Source of the DNA: Deltaproteobacteria bacterium
GTDB lineage: Bacteria > Bdellovibrionota_C > UBA2361 > JAGFJO01
Assembly: GCA_024102635.1 (NCBI GenBank)
Contig: JAGFJO010000084.1
Location: 1-64,000 of the forward strand
DNA length: 64,000 bases
Direction: 5' to 3'
The notes under the pieces are model-generated. The model was not told the DNA's origin. It did no database searches and was given only the letters and a program-made list of their open reading frames with translations. Below are positions 46,628-56,194 of the stretch, in pieces; positions within the stretch are counted from its first letter, which is position 1, and each line of letters opens with the position of its first letter. The position numbers and the translations under genes were made by a program.

Positions 46628-48088
46628 ATGACTGATGTAACCTCACTTTCAATCGCAGAGATTAACTCTGGTCTCGTATCGAAGTCCTTCTCTTCCCGCG
46701 AGTTGACTCAAGCTTACCTGGAAAGAATTGAGAAGCTAAAGAGCCTTAACTGCTATATCGAAGTGTGCGGTGAAAGCGCGCTTAAAGCTGCGGACGAATG
46801 CGATCAGATGATTAAATCGGGTCGACGGCTCCCGCTACTGGGAGTTCCGATAGCTATTAAAGATGTGATAACGACCAAGGGCATTCGCACCACCTGCGCC
46901 AGCAAGATGCTAAAAGATTTCATTCCGCCTTACGACGCAACGGCTATAATCAAAATGCGGGAGAACGGGGGGTTTGTTTTAGGTAAGACAAACATGGATG
47001 AATTTGCCATGGGGTCTTCCACCGAGAATTCATTCTTCGGAGCAAGCCGCAACCCGTGGGACACCGCCCGGGTGCCTGGCGGGTCAAGCGGCGGCTCGGC
47101 AGTAGCCGTGGCCGCAGCCCTGGCTCCAGCATCATTGGGAAGCGACACCGGCGGCTCGGTGCGCCAGCCTGCATCATATTGTAACGTTGTAGGGCTTAAG
47201 CCGACCTATGGACGAATCAGCCGTTACGGCCTGATTGCATATGCTTCATCGCTTGATCAGATCGGTATCTTCTCTCGAACGGTCGCTGATTGCGCGCTGC
47301 TGGCTCAATCGCTATTCGGGCACGATCCTCTTGACTCAACCTCGGTGGAGATGGCAATTCCCGATCTCAGTAAGGAGATTAAGCGCGGCATAAAAGGGCT
47401 CAAGATCGGAATTCCGAAGGAGTACTTGATCGAGGGGGTAAGCAAAGAGGTTCTGCAAAGTGTTCAGGACGCCCTTTCCACGCTCACACAGCTCGGCGCA
47501 GAGATTGTCGACATCTCACTTCCGCACACGGAATATGCTTTGGCCTGTTATTACATATTGGCGTTGGCGGAAGCCTCATCCAATCTGGCTCGATATGATG
47601 GCATTAGGTACGGCTATCGCTCACCACAGGCGCGGGATCTTAAGCAGCTTTATTCCCTCTCCAGATCTGAAGGATTCGGCAAAGAGGTGAAACGCCGGAT
47701 TATGGTCGGGACTTACGCCCTTTCGGCCGGCTATTATGACGCGTACTACAAGCGTGCTCAACAGGCGCGCACGTTAATCGCGCAGGACTTTCGCTCAGCT
47801 TTCAGTGAGCAATGTGATGTGATCGCATGCCCGACAGCTCCTACCACAGCATTTCGAATCGGTGAACAGTCCTCGGATCCCGTTCAAATGTACCTTAACG
47901 ATATTTTCACGGTGCCGGTCAATCTGGCCGGGCTGCCGGGGATAAGCATCCCTTGCGGATTCGATTCCCAAGGGCTGCCCGTAGGGTTGCAGCTTATCGG
48001 AAAGCCGTGGGATGAGGGTACGCTACTGAGAGCAGCGAATGCTTACGAGTCAAGCACTGATTGGCATAAGAGATTTCCTGAGGTCTAA
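46628..48088 (+). CDS. gatA: Asp/Glu-tRNA amidotransferase subunit A
   Basis: 486 aa. The glutaminase subunit releases ammonia for transfer to the mischarged tRNA. The amidase triad is intact: Lys in PIAIKDVITTKG, cis-Ser in GGSSGGSAVAVAA and nucleophile in GSDTGGSVRQPA. Full-length C-terminal region ends near PVGLQLIGKPWDE. Its stop directly abuts the gatB start. Confidence 0.97.
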   Translation: MTDVTSLSIAEINSGLVSKSFSSRELTQAYLERIEKLKSLNCYIEVCGESALKAADECDQMIKSGRRLPLLGVPIAIKDVITTKGIRTTCASKMLKDFIPPYDATAIIKMRENGGFVLGKTNMDEFAMGSSTENSFFGASRNPWDTARVPGGSSGGSAVAVAAALAPASLGSDTGGSVRQPASYCNVVGLKPTYGRISRYGLIAYASSLDQIGIFSRTVADCALLAQSLFGHDPLDSTSVEMAIPDLSKEIKRGIKGLKIGIPKEYLIEGVSKEVLQSVQDALSTLTQLGAEIVDISLPHTEYALACYYILALAEASSNLARYDGIRYGYRSPQARDLKQLYSLSRSEGFGKEVKRRIMVGTYALSAGYYDAYYKRAQQARTLIAQDFRSAFSEQCDVIACPTAPTTAFRIGEQSSDPVQMYLNDIFTVPVNLAGLPGISIPCGFDSQGLPVGLQLIGKPWDEGTLLRAANAYESSTDWHKRFPEV

Positions 48089-49534
48089 ATGGAGTACGAA
48101 ACAGTTATAGGGCTGGAAGTTCATGTACAGCTCTCAACCAAGTCGAAGATCTTCTGCGCATCTTCAACGGAGTTCGGAGCCGATCCGAACGAACATGTCG
48201 ATGCTCTGACACTTGGAATGCCCGGCTCGCTTCCCGTTCTTAACAAGACCGTGGTGGACTACGCTATCATGCTCGGGCTGGCGATGAATTGTGAGATCCG
48301 CAATTTCAACCGTTTTGCCCGCAAGCACTATTTCTATCCCGATCTGCCGAAGGGCTATCAGATCTCTCAATTCGAAGAGCCAATCTGCGAGCGGGGCTAT
48401 ATCAACGTCTCTTTCTCCCCGGACAGCCAGAGGCCGATTGGCATAAAGCGCATTCATATGGAAGAGGACGCCGGCAAGAACATTCACGACATGCGCACCG
48501 AGGCCTCTCTTATCGATCTCAACAGAGCGGGAGTTCCGCTGCTGGAAATCGTTTCCGAACCCGACATCCGCTCTCCGGCTGAAGCCGCCTGCTATCTGCG
48601 TGCGGTAAGGCAGATATGCAGATATCTAAGAATTAGCGACGGCAACATGGAGGAGGGAAGTTTAAGGTGTGACGCCAACATCTCCCTGCGTCCGGTGGGT
48701 GAGATGAAATTCGGAACTAGAACGGAGATCAAAAACATCAACTCCTTCAGATTCGTGGAGAAAGCACTGGAATATGAGACGGCGCGCCAATTGTCGCTTC
48801 TTAAAGCAGGCAAGCAGATTAGACAAGAAACGCTTCTGTTCGACAGCGCCTCCGGATCGACCAGGCCAATGCGCGGCAAAGAAGAATCTTCGGATTACCG
48901 CTATTTCCCTGACCCTGACCTGCCGCCGGTAGTGGTTGAGGAGCGCTGGATAAGGGAAATTAGGTCACAAATGCCGAAGCTGCCCGAGCAAATCTCTAAG
49001 GAGCTCGTCGAAATTTACGGCTTGACTCCCTACGACGCCGGCGTTCTTACATCGGAGCGGGACAACGTCGATTTTTATTTGGCTGTTTACGACGTTTGCC
49101 AGAATGCAAAGGCCGCATGCAACTGGGTTACCTCTGAACTTTTCGGCGCACTCAATCAGCAAGGCTTGGATATCTCCACATCTCCGGTCAATGCCGCCAA
49201 TCTTGGAGCACTAATCAAGCTCATCGATAGCGAGATCATTAGCGGAAAAATGGCGAAGTCGGTATTCGAGGAGATGTTCAAAACATCGGCGTCGCCGCAA
49301 GAGATCGTTGAAAAGCAGGGGCTGAAGCAGATTACTTCAGAGGACGAAATCCTCTCAATTATCCGTCAAGTATTCGATGCCAACCCCTCCCAGCTAAAGA
49401 GCCTGCTCGAGGGAAATGACAGGCTGCACGGATTTTTTGTAGGGCAGGTGATGAAATCGACCGGCGGCAGCGCGAATCCAAAGAAGGTCAACGAGCTGAT
49501 TAGCCGGGAGGCTCAGCGCTTGGCCGGCAAATAA
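48089..49534 (+). CDS. gatB: Asp/Glu-tRNA amidotransferase subunit B
   Basis: 481 aa. GatB activates the side-chain carboxylate of Glu- or Asp-tRNA and binds the tRNA. The opening YETVIGLEVHVQLSTKSKIF is diagnostic, followed by PDLPKGYQISQ, HMEEDAGKN, RAGVPLLEIVSEPD and NINSFRFVEKAL. The helical and YqeY-like C-terminal domains (about 320-481) are complete. The ribosome-binding site GAGGT lies inside the gatA end. Confidence 0.97.
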   Translation: MEYETVIGLEVHVQLSTKSKIFCASSTEFGADPNEHVDALTLGMPGSLPVLNKTVVDYAIMLGLAMNCEIRNFNRFARKHYFYPDLPKGYQISQFEEPICERGYINVSFSPDSQRPIGIKRIHMEEDAGKNIHDMRTEASLIDLNRAGVPLLEIVSEPDIRSPAEAACYLRAVRQICRYLRISDGNMEEGSLRCDANISLRPVGEMKFGTRTEIKNINSFRFVEKALEYETARQLSLLKAGKQIRQETLLFDSASGSTRPMRGKEESSDYRYFPDPDLPPVVVEERWIREIRSQMPKLPEQISKELVEIYGLTPYDAGVLTSERDNVDFYLAVYDVCQNAKAACNWVTSELFGALNQQGLDISTSPVNAANLGALIKLIDSEIISGKMAKSVFEEMFKTSASPQEIVEKQGLKQITSEDEILSIIRQVFDANPSQLKSLLEGNDRLHGFFVGQVMKSTGGSANPKKVNELISREAQRLAGK

Positions 49535-49554
49535 AGAATAGCGGCCGCCGCCTA

Positions 49555-49893
49555 GTGAAACAGGCGGGGCTTTTAATTGAAAAACGCCGTATGGACTCGC
49601 TTCAGGCAGACGCGCTCGATGAATGCTGCTTAGCGCTTTATCTTGAGGTACCGGGGTCCAAGGTGGTATTACTGCAAGGGCTGTTCGAGCTGTACGAAGA
49701 TCTCGCCGTAGTTAGGACCTTGAGTGTCAAGCGATCGCTGGTTTGCTTGATCACCACGAAACATATGCTAAGGGAGTGTATGGCCGCGCTGGAGAGCATC
49801 CGAGAGATGGTTCCCTGGCGTCCCGCCGCGCGTCCTAGCGACGAAGAGCGAGAATTATACCTCGGTTATTTCCGCAAGGCTAAACAGATATGA
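49555..49893 (+). CDS. DUF4911-type small protein
   Basis: 112 aa from GTG 49555. It looks like the DUF4911 family common in deltaproteobacteria: VPGSKVVLLQGLFELYEDLA, then a late helix ending EELYLGYFRKAK-like. The fold is probably alpha/beta and cytoplasmic. Function is unknown. It sits 20 bases after gatB and overlaps ppiD by ATGA, so it belongs to the gat-ppiD transcript. Confidence 0.75.
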   Translation: MKQAGLLIEKRRMDSLQADALDECCLALYLEVPGSKVVLLQGLFELYEDLAVVRTLSVKRSLVCLITTKHMLRECMAALESIREMVPWRPAARPSDEERELYLGYFRKAKQI

Positions 49894-51815
49894 TTCAGTG
49901 GATACATAAGAACAAACGTTCTCTGGCTGTGTTTATGATTCTTTCGGCCATCGTTCTCTCGATGAGTCTTTTTGGCGTGGACATTGCAGCTAATGCCCCG
50001 CAGCGCAGCGCTATAACCATTAACGATCACGAGATCTCATTCCAGGAGTTTCAAAACGAAAGGAATAAGCGCCAAAGACTCATGATTGAGCAGTACCGGC
50101 GCCTCCTAGGAGACAACTTCAACCAGTTTGCCCGCAACTTGAATGTTCCAAATTCTCAGGTGGTTGACGCTCTGATAGCAGAAACTCTAGTTACGGCAGA
50201 AGCCCGCCGTTTCGGTTTTCGAACTGGCGAGGAGCAACTGAGAAATGTGATCCGCCGCGACATATTCGGCGGCAGCTTTGATCCTCAGCTATATTCTGCC
50301 TATCTTGCCCAGCTCGGCGTTAGCTCCAGAACCTTCGAAGAGGATCTCAGAAAGGACCTGGTGATGCAGCAGTATCGCGACCTTCTCCGGGATATGTCCG
50401 TGCCCTCCAAAGCTGAAATTGAAAGCGTCACACGCCGCGAAGAGACAAAGTACACCATTGATTTTGTGGAGATCGATCCTGCCGCATACCAGGAAAAGGC
50501 CGGCTCGTTCAGTGATGAAGAGATAAAATCTTACTATGAGCGCCATCAGACAGACTTCGAGATAGCGCCACAAGTCACTTACAATTACATAGTATTCGAT
50601 CCCGAGACATTTGCTTCGAAGGTCGAGATAGCTGAAGACGAGATAGAATTCGTATATTCAGACAACGAATCGAAGTATACCTTACCGGAGAAGGTTCGGG
50701 CCGCGCATATAGTTATCAAGGTGCCGGATGGCGCCGCAGAAGAGATGTTGCAGGAGATTAAGCGCCGCGCAGAAGAGGCATATGCAAAAGCGGCTGCGGG
50801 TGAGGACTTTGCAGGTTTGGCTACTCTCTACTCGAACGATTTTGCAACCTCTCTTAAAGGGGGAGACCTGGGCTGGATTACACGCGGGACTTTCGATAAA
50901 AGATTCGACGATGCCGTTTTTGGCCTGCAAAAAGCGGGAATGGCCCCGCTCATTGAGCGCGCCGATAGCTATGAGATCGTCAAAGTGGAGGAGTACCAGC
51001 CATCGCAGCCCAAGCCCTTAGAGGAAGTAAGAGCTGAGATCGAAGCTGAAATAAGAAAGGTCGAGGCGCCGGCGTATTCATCAGCCGCAGCACAGGAGCT
51101 CTATGATGAGTGGCTTTCGGGGGAAAAGAACATCGCCCAGATTGCAGAGAAGGTTGAGTTAGCGGTAGAGGCCAGCGGTGATTTGGTCGAGTCAGGCAGT
51201 GATCCATCTCCACAGTTGAAGGGACTCACCGCCAAAGTCATTAAAAATGCGGAACAGGGCCGGCAGCTCATTGAACTGCAAGATAGAACGGTCCTTGTCG
51301 AGATCAGCAAGTTCAACGAGCCTAAGCTCGCTCCTTTAGATGATGTTAGGGACAAGATTGTCACAGCGCTGCAGAAGCAACGCGCCGATGAGCTTGCGCA
51401 AGCAGACGCCGAGAAAATTCTTGCTGTGCTCCAATCTATGCCAAGCAAGGGACTAAAATCTGCTGCGGCAGGTCTGAACTTAAAGGTGCAACAACAAGGC
51501 GAAATTGGCCGCCGATCTCCTCCGACAGGCGTCCTGGGGGGGAATCAGGAGCTAATAGAAGATATCGTTTCGGCGGTGCAGGTACCCTCCGATGTGGGAC
51601 GTTTCTACAAAAATCAGGGTAAGTATGTAGTAGCACAGGTAGTGTCGATTACTCCCCCCTCGCCGGAAACTATAAAGGAGAAACTTGATACCTACCGCGC
51701 GCAGGCTGAACAGGAAAGCGCTCAGATTGCTTTTGAATCGGCACTCAACCGCCTTAAAGCGTCATCGGAGATAGATGTAGATCCCGGAATTTTGGCGGAA
51801 GGGGGAGACGTTTAA
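49890..51815 (+). CDS. ppiD: PpiD-like periplasmic chaperone / parvulin peptidyl-prolyl isomerase
   Basis: 641 aa. An N-terminal anchor (about 12-30, RSLAVFMILSAIVLSMSLFG) leaves the rest in the periplasm. A SurA/PpiD-type N domain (about 40-200, helical) precedes one parvulin domain (about 268-362: AAHIVIKVPDG, FAGLATLYSND, GGDLGWITRG) and a second, weaker C-terminal region. PpiD meets newly exported proteins leaving SecYEG. It is last in the gatCAB-DUF4911-ppiD run and is followed immediately by a symmetric terminator. Confidence 0.9.
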   Translation: MIQWIHKNKRSLAVFMILSAIVLSMSLFGVDIAANAPQRSAITINDHEISFQEFQNERNKRQRLMIEQYRRLLGDNFNQFARNLNVPNSQVVDALIAETLVTAEARRFGFRTGEEQLRNVIRRDIFGGSFDPQLYSAYLAQLGVSSRTFEEDLRKDLVMQQYRDLLRDMSVPSKAEIESVTRREETKYTIDFVEIDPAAYQEKAGSFSDEEIKSYYERHQTDFEIAPQVTYNYIVFDPETFASKVEIAEDEIEFVYSDNESKYTLPEKVRAAHIVIKVPDGAAEEMLQEIKRRAEEAYAKAAAGEDFAGLATLYSNDFATSLKGGDLGWITRGTFDKRFDDAVFGLQKAGMAPLIERADSYEIVKVEEYQPSQPKPLEEVRAEIEAEIRKVEAPAYSSAAAQELYDEWLSGEKNIAQIAEKVELAVEASGDLVESGSDPSPQLKGLTAKVIKNAEQGRQLIELQDRTVLVEISKFNEPKLAPLDDVRDKIVTALQKQRADELAQADAEKILAVLQSMPSKGLKSAAAGLNLKVQQQGEIGRRSPPTGVLGGNQELIEDIVSAVQVPSDVGRFYKNQGKYVVAQVVSITPPSPETIKEKLDTYRAQAEQESAQIAFESALNRLKASSEIDVDPGILAEGGDV

Positions 51816-51848
51816 ATAATATGCGGGAGGTATCCTCCCACATATTAT
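51816..51848. terminator. Symmetric (bidirectional) terminator between convergent genes
   Basis: ATAATATG pairs perfectly with CATATTAT and, after one mismatch, GGGAGG pairs with CCTCCC around a TAT loop. It begins right after the ppiD stop and ends 10 bases before the stop of the convergent gene, so it can serve both. Confidence 0.75.
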
Positions 51849-51858
51849 CTGTTTATTG

Positions 51859-52233
51859 CTACTCGCTCTCGTAGTCGTCCTGCTGAGCGCTGCTCTTGGC
51901 GCCCTTATGCTCCTCGCCTGCTTTGGCCCCGGCCTGCGAACTTTTCGAATCTCGAGCGGCCTGCTCTTCTTGCTCCATCTGCTCTCTTTGCCAATCATAC
52001 CGCGCGCGAGAGTCGCGTTCTTGCTGCTGCTCTCTTTGCTGTGCTTGACTGCCGGTTTGTTCTTGACCGGTCACGCCGGATCTGTCGCGGGCCGAATCAA
52101 GCTGTGTGCTGCCGGGAGAGCTGCCGGTATTGCCGCTGGCGCTGCCCCTCATAGAGCCGCCTTGCGCATAAGCTGCCGGCGCCGACAGTAGAAATGCAGC
52201 CGTAATCACTCCGTATTTAAGTAGTCGTTTCAT
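51859..52233 (-). CDS. Secreted low-complexity Gln/Glu/Ser-rich protein
   Basis: 124 aa from ATG 52233, which follows an AGGAAC ribosome-binding site; an upstream in-frame ATG (52299) would spoil the signal peptide. The signal ends near AYAQG. The mature chain is Ser/Gly-rich, then charged and Gln-rich (QAQQREQQQERDSRARYD, QMEQEEQAARDS), likely disordered or coiled. Function unknown; it shares the terminator with ppiD. Confidence 0.65.
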   Translation of the reverse strand: MKRLLKYGVITAAFLLSAPAAYAQGGSMRGSASGNTGSSPGSTQLDSARDRSGVTGQEQTGSQAQQREQQQERDSRARYDWQREQMEQEEQAARDSKSSQAGAKAGEEHKGAKSSAQQDDYESE

Positions 52234-52422
52234 AGTTCCTCCAACAAAAGGCTTAAGTCCCAATACTTCATGAACGTCCGCTTCCTCCGTTCTACTCATG
52301 AGATATTCGGGTTAGACGGCATTAAAATAGCCTTTAAAGTTGGATATGCGGATGAGCGCCCTCACACGAAATGGTGAGGGCCACCACTATGCGAAAAAAA
52401 GTTGCTGCAGGCATGATATTTT

Positions 52423-52450
52423 TTGACAGCCGGACACGGATGGCTATACT
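52423..52450 (+). promoter_or_regulatory. Strong sigma-70-type promoter of the glycan operon
   Basis: A perfect TTGACA (52423-52428) and TATACT (52445-52450) are 16 bases apart, giving a start near 52457, about 40 bases before the first gene. Confidence 0.7.
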
Positions 52451-52498
52451 CGCAAACAAGCAACCCGCGCTACTGATGGCGCTCGATTCTCGTGTATA

Positions 52499-54253
52499 GT
52501 GGCTAATTATTTAAATTACGGCACCCTTGCAGCCGCCATCATTCTTGCCGCCCACTTGCGCTTAAACAACCTCGACTGGGATCAAGGGCTTCTCACCCAT
52601 CCCGATGAAACCTTTGTTGCAATGGTCTCCAGCAAAGTGCGCCTGCCTCATTCCTTGTACCTTTATCTTCATACAGCGTTATCCCCGTTCAATCCAGCCA
52701 CCCACGGATTCAATTTCTACGTGTATGGCACTCTGCCACTTGCTGCGATTAGAACCGCCGCTGATGCCGCAAATCTCATCGGGCTACAACAGCTCACGAT
52801 GGCCGGAAGATGGATCTCCTCCCTTCTAGATATCTTTTCGGTCTTACTTATTTACTTAATAGGGCGCACGCTATACGGCATAAAGACCGGCCTGCTCGCT
52901 GCTCTACTCTTGGCAGGCACCGTTCTACATATTCAGCACGCGCATTACTCCGTCTTCGAGTCGTGGCTTGTTTTTTTTACGCTGGCAACCGCCCTCTCAG
53001 CAGCAAATTATGCCGTCAACCCAAAATGGCCTTTTGCGCTATTAACAGGTCTGTTCTTCGGGTTGGCAGTTTCAGTCAAGATTAGTGCCCTTCATCTTGC
53101 GCCCGCTCTACTTATCGGCTGGATGTTGGGCCTGCGCACAAATGTCTCAAGGGGTGAAGGAGCGCGGCGTTGCATTACGCCAATTCTGCAGCTCTCCGGC
53201 GCGCTTGCTACAACTGTAGCCGCAATACGTTTGGCTTATCCGTACGCCTTCGTAGGCGGGTCGTTGGCCACTCCGAATCCCTTGCTAGTTAAAAGTCTTA
53301 GCTCATTGGCGCGAGCCGCCACTCCTAACCCGGACTATCCGCCATCCGTGCAGTGGCACGGCCGGCACTTCGGCTTCCTGATTGAAAATCTATTTTTTTG
53401 GGGTCTAGGCCCGGCACTCGGCACAGCCGTAATTGCGGGAGTTTTTTACTCTCTATATGAACTTATCTTTCGCAGGCGTTTGATACATGCCATTCCTCTG
53501 GCGGCATGCCTCCCGCTCATTCTTTACCTTAGCGGCAGTACGGTAAAGCCGATGCGTTATGCACTTCCAGCTCTGCCGTTCCTCTGTTTAGCTGCATCTT
53601 ACCTTTGCGCAAAAACATTAAGGCAGAGAAATATAAGAATTGCTTTGCTGGTATTTCTGCCTCTTTTTACTCTTCACTTCGCATGGGCCTTCGGATTCGC
53701 GGCGATTTATAGTAGACCGTTTACACGCTATCAAGCGCGCCAGTGGATTGTGGTAAACGCTCCCGCGGGAGCAACTCTGCTTCAGGAAGAGTGGGACCAG
53801 CGCTTGTTCTTTTCAAGGGCCAAAAACGAGCCTGCCTTTCGGTACGAGGCTCTGCAGATCTTTACCCCCGACAAACCGGAGAAGGCCGGACTTTTAAGCG
53901 CTGCATTGACTAAGGCTGATTTCATCGTTCTTAACTCGCAGCGCGGATATGGTAGCATCCCGCGCTGGCATGAAAGATATCCCTTATCATCGGGCTACTA
54001 CAAAGCGCTCTTCGAGGAACGCTTGGGGTTTAAGCTGGAAAAGATCTTCACCAGCTTCCCTACTCTGCTCGGAATAGAGCGATGCACCTTTTCCGCCGAT
54101 GAGTCCTTCTCAGTTTACGACCATCCTCCTGTACTAATTTTCAAGAAGACTGAATCTTTAAGTATGGAACAATATGCAGAAGAGATCCGCAAAGCTACTA
54201 TCGAAAACAGCGGGCAGCTTGCAATATTTCAAGAAATTACGTGCAACCATTGA
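52499..54253 (+). CDS. Polytopic glycosyltransferase, GT39-like (GT-C fold)
   Basis: 584 aa from GTG 52499. The first helix is followed by NNLDWDQGLLTHPDETFVAM, where the HPDE motif is the loop-1 catalytic site typical of GT-C enzymes. About ten membrane helices fill residues 80-400, followed by a soluble periplasmic tail of about 180 aa. It probably transfers a lipid-linked sugar outside the cytoplasm. First gene of a four-gene run with a GT4-type enzyme and two methyltransferases, suggesting assembly of a methylated surface glycan. Confidence 0.8.
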   Translation: MANYLNYGTLAAAIILAAHLRLNNLDWDQGLLTHPDETFVAMVSSKVRLPHSLYLYLHTALSPFNPATHGFNFYVYGTLPLAAIRTAADAANLIGLQQLTMAGRWISSLLDIFSVLLIYLIGRTLYGIKTGLLAALLLAGTVLHIQHAHYSVFESWLVFFTLATALSAANYAVNPKWPFALLTGLFFGLAVSVKISALHLAPALLIGWMLGLRTNVSRGEGARRCITPILQLSGALATTVAAIRLAYPYAFVGGSLATPNPLLVKSLSSLARAATPNPDYPPSVQWHGRHFGFLIENLFFWGLGPALGTAVIAGVFYSLYELIFRRRLIHAIPLAACLPLILYLSGSTVKPMRYALPALPFLCLAASYLCAKTLRQRNIRIALLVFLPLFTLHFAWAFGFAAIYSRPFTRYQARQWIVVNAPAGATLLQEEWDQRLFFSRAKNEPAFRYEALQIFTPDKPEKAGLLSAALTKADFIVLNSQRGYGSIPRWHERYPLSSGYYKALFEERLGFKLEKIFTSFPTLLGIERCTFSADESFSVYDHPPVLIFKKTESLSMEQYAEEIRKATIENSGQLAIFQEITCNH

Positions 54254-54264
54254 GGCTATAGGCC

Positions 54265-55392
54265 ATGCGTAAGCAGCCAGTATTAATGGTTTCTGAATAC
54301 TTTCACCCGCACTGGACGGGTCTAGCTCAATCGTTCCTGAATTTCGCTTGTTATCTTGTAGAGCAGGGCCATCAAGTGCAGGTGCTCACAACGCGCCATT
54401 CCTCTTCTTTGCCGGCATCCGAAAGCTGCTTCGGCCTTGACATCAAACGTTCGGATTGTCTTTTTTACATCAGCCGCACCAATTATTCGCTAAAAATACT
54501 TTTAGATTTTATTAAGATGTGCCGCAGCTTTGAAGTAATCATAATCAACTCTCCCTGCTCGAATATCTTTTTCCTTTCGCTAATCGCAAAGCTCTTTCGC
54601 AAGAAGCTCTTCGTCTATCATCAAGGAGATCTGCTGCTCGCCAAACACTGCGGCTCAAAGGCCATTAATTTTTCGGTCGAAAGGCTCTTCGATCTCTTCA
54701 CGATATCATCGCTGGCGATGTGTGATTCTGCTTATACATACACGCTCGATTACTCGTCCCACTCCCGCGTCATGAAGCACTTCCCTAAAAAATGCAAAGC
54801 CTTTATTCCGCCGCTGCGCCTACCAAGCGGCAAGGCGTCCGAAGAGATTCGCTCTAAACTAACTCGCTCACCCGACCGGAATCCGATCTTGGGCTTCGCG
54901 GGAAGGTTTGTTGAAGAGAAAGGATTCGATCTGCTTCTGCGCGCCATTCCACTTGTAAAGAAGAAATTTCCTTCCGCCCATTTTGTTTTTGCAGGAGAGG
55001 TGAATGTTTACTATGAACGGTTCTATGAAGCTAACAAGAGCTTGATAAACCACAGCGCTTCAAGCCTCACCTTTTTAGGGCTGTTAAAAGGCGGAGATCT
55101 CGAGCTTTTCTACAAAAGCCTCGATGCTTTCATTCTGTGTTCGAGATCCGACTGCTTCGCTCTTACTCAGGTTGAGGCGGCGCTTTTCGGCGTGCCGCTG
55201 ATAGTTAGCGATATTCCCGGCGCCAGAATGCTAGTACGGGAGGCCGGGTGCGGGGTCTTAGTGAAACCCGAGTGCCCGGAGTCGCTTGCTAATGGCATCG
55301 CCGCGGTGCTTGCGGAGCGTGAATGCTATGCCAACCTAACGCAGGGTACCGCGGAGTTTTTATCTAGATATGGGAGTTTGACGATTGATTGA
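54265..55392 (+). CDS. Cytosolic glycosyltransferase, GT4 type (GT-B fold)
   Basis: 375 aa. N-terminal domain: SEYFHPHWTGLAQSFLNFA and LVEQGHQVQVLTTRH, the usual acceptor lobe. C-terminal nucleotide-sugar lobe: GFAGRFVEEKGFDLLLRAIP, FLGLLKGGDLELFYKSLDAF, and the E-x7-E motif around EAALFGVPLIVSD. It transfers a sugar from a nucleotide donor to a lipid or glycan; the linkage is unknown. Twelve bases after the GT39-like gene and overlapping the next gene by 8 bases. Confidence 0.87.
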   Translation: MRKQPVLMVSEYFHPHWTGLAQSFLNFACYLVEQGHQVQVLTTRHSSSLPASESCFGLDIKRSDCLFYISRTNYSLKILLDFIKMCRSFEVIIINSPCSNIFFLSLIAKLFRKKLFVYHQGDLLLAKHCGSKAINFSVERLFDLFTISSLAMCDSAYTYTLDYSSHSRVMKHFPKKCKAFIPPLRLPSGKASEEIRSKLTRSPDRNPILGFAGRFVEEKGFDLLLRAIPLVKKKFPSAHFVFAGEVNVYYERFYEANKSLINHSASSLTFLGLLKGGDLELFYKSLDAFILCSRSDCFALTQVEAALFGVPLIVSDIPGARMLVREAGCGVLVKPECPESLANGIAAVLAERECYANLTQGTAEFLSRYGSLTID

Positions 55393-56194
55393 GGAAGCTC
55401 TTAATAGAGAGATCGATCCGGCTTTTGCTGAACGTGCGCGTCTAATCTTTGAGTATTGCCGCAGAAAAAGGCCGCAAGCAGTAATCGATGTGGGCTGCGG
55501 TAGAGGATTCTATTTGCGAGGCTTGGCAGAGCTGGGGATCGCCGAGAGGATCGTGGGTATCGATAAAAGTCAAGCCAACGTAGCGCTGGCTGCTGAGCAT
55601 TGCCGAGGTCTCCCCTCGGTAAATATTATAAATGCAGACGTTGCCGCCCTCCCTGCAGGGGATAACGAGTTCGACCTGGCGATCTGCTCGGAAGTACTGG
55701 AACACCTTGCGCGCCCGGAAGAGGCGATGCGGGAGATTGCGAGAGTTTTGCAGCCGGGAGGAACGCTGCTTATCACCGTGCCCAATTACAATTTTCCGGC
55801 GCTCTGGGATCCGTTAAATTTTCTACTGATGAGAGTTTTCGGATCTCACGTGCCGAAACATATCCACTGGCTGGCTGGAATATGGGCAGACCACGAAAGA
55901 TTATATGACAGTGAGAATCTTACGCGGCTGGTCACTCCCCTCTTTGAACTAAAAACTGTAGAGCCGGTGCTGCGGCACTGCTGGCCTTTTTCGCATCTAC
56001 TGCTTTATGGAATCGGCAAAAATTTGCTGGAGGCTGGGATAGGAAGCTCTCTATCCCGATTTTCCAGCAATCCAACCGGCCGGTTGCCCAGAGCTCTGGC
56101 CAAGCTCATGGGGCTGCCGGCCCGTCTGCTTCCCGGGAAGCCTTCGCTCGACTGCTCCGTCAACCTGTTTCTCTGCGCGACTAAGCCGTTATGA
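55385..56194 (+). CDS. Class I SAM-dependent methyltransferase
   Basis: 269 aa, starting at TTG 55385, which overlaps the glycosyltransferase end. SAM motif I is VIDVGCGRGFYLRGL, then GIDKSQANV, ADVAALPAGDNEFDLAICSEV and EHLARPEEAMREIARVLQPG. The type is close to small-molecule/UbiE-like enzymes in glycan clusters. Substrate is unknown. It overlaps the FkbM gene by 4 bases. Confidence 0.87.
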   Translation: MIEEALNREIDPAFAERARLIFEYCRRKRPQAVIDVGCGRGFYLRGLAELGIAERIVGIDKSQANVALAAEHCRGLPSVNIINADVAALPAGDNEFDLAICSEVLEHLARPEEAMREIARVLQPGGTLLITVPNYNFPALWDPLNFLLMRVFGSHVPKHIHWLAGIWADHERLYDSENLTRLVTPLFELKTVEPVLRHCWPFSHLLLYGIGKNLLEAGIGSSLSRFSSNPTGRLPRALAKLMGLPARLLPGKPSLDCSVNLFLCATKPL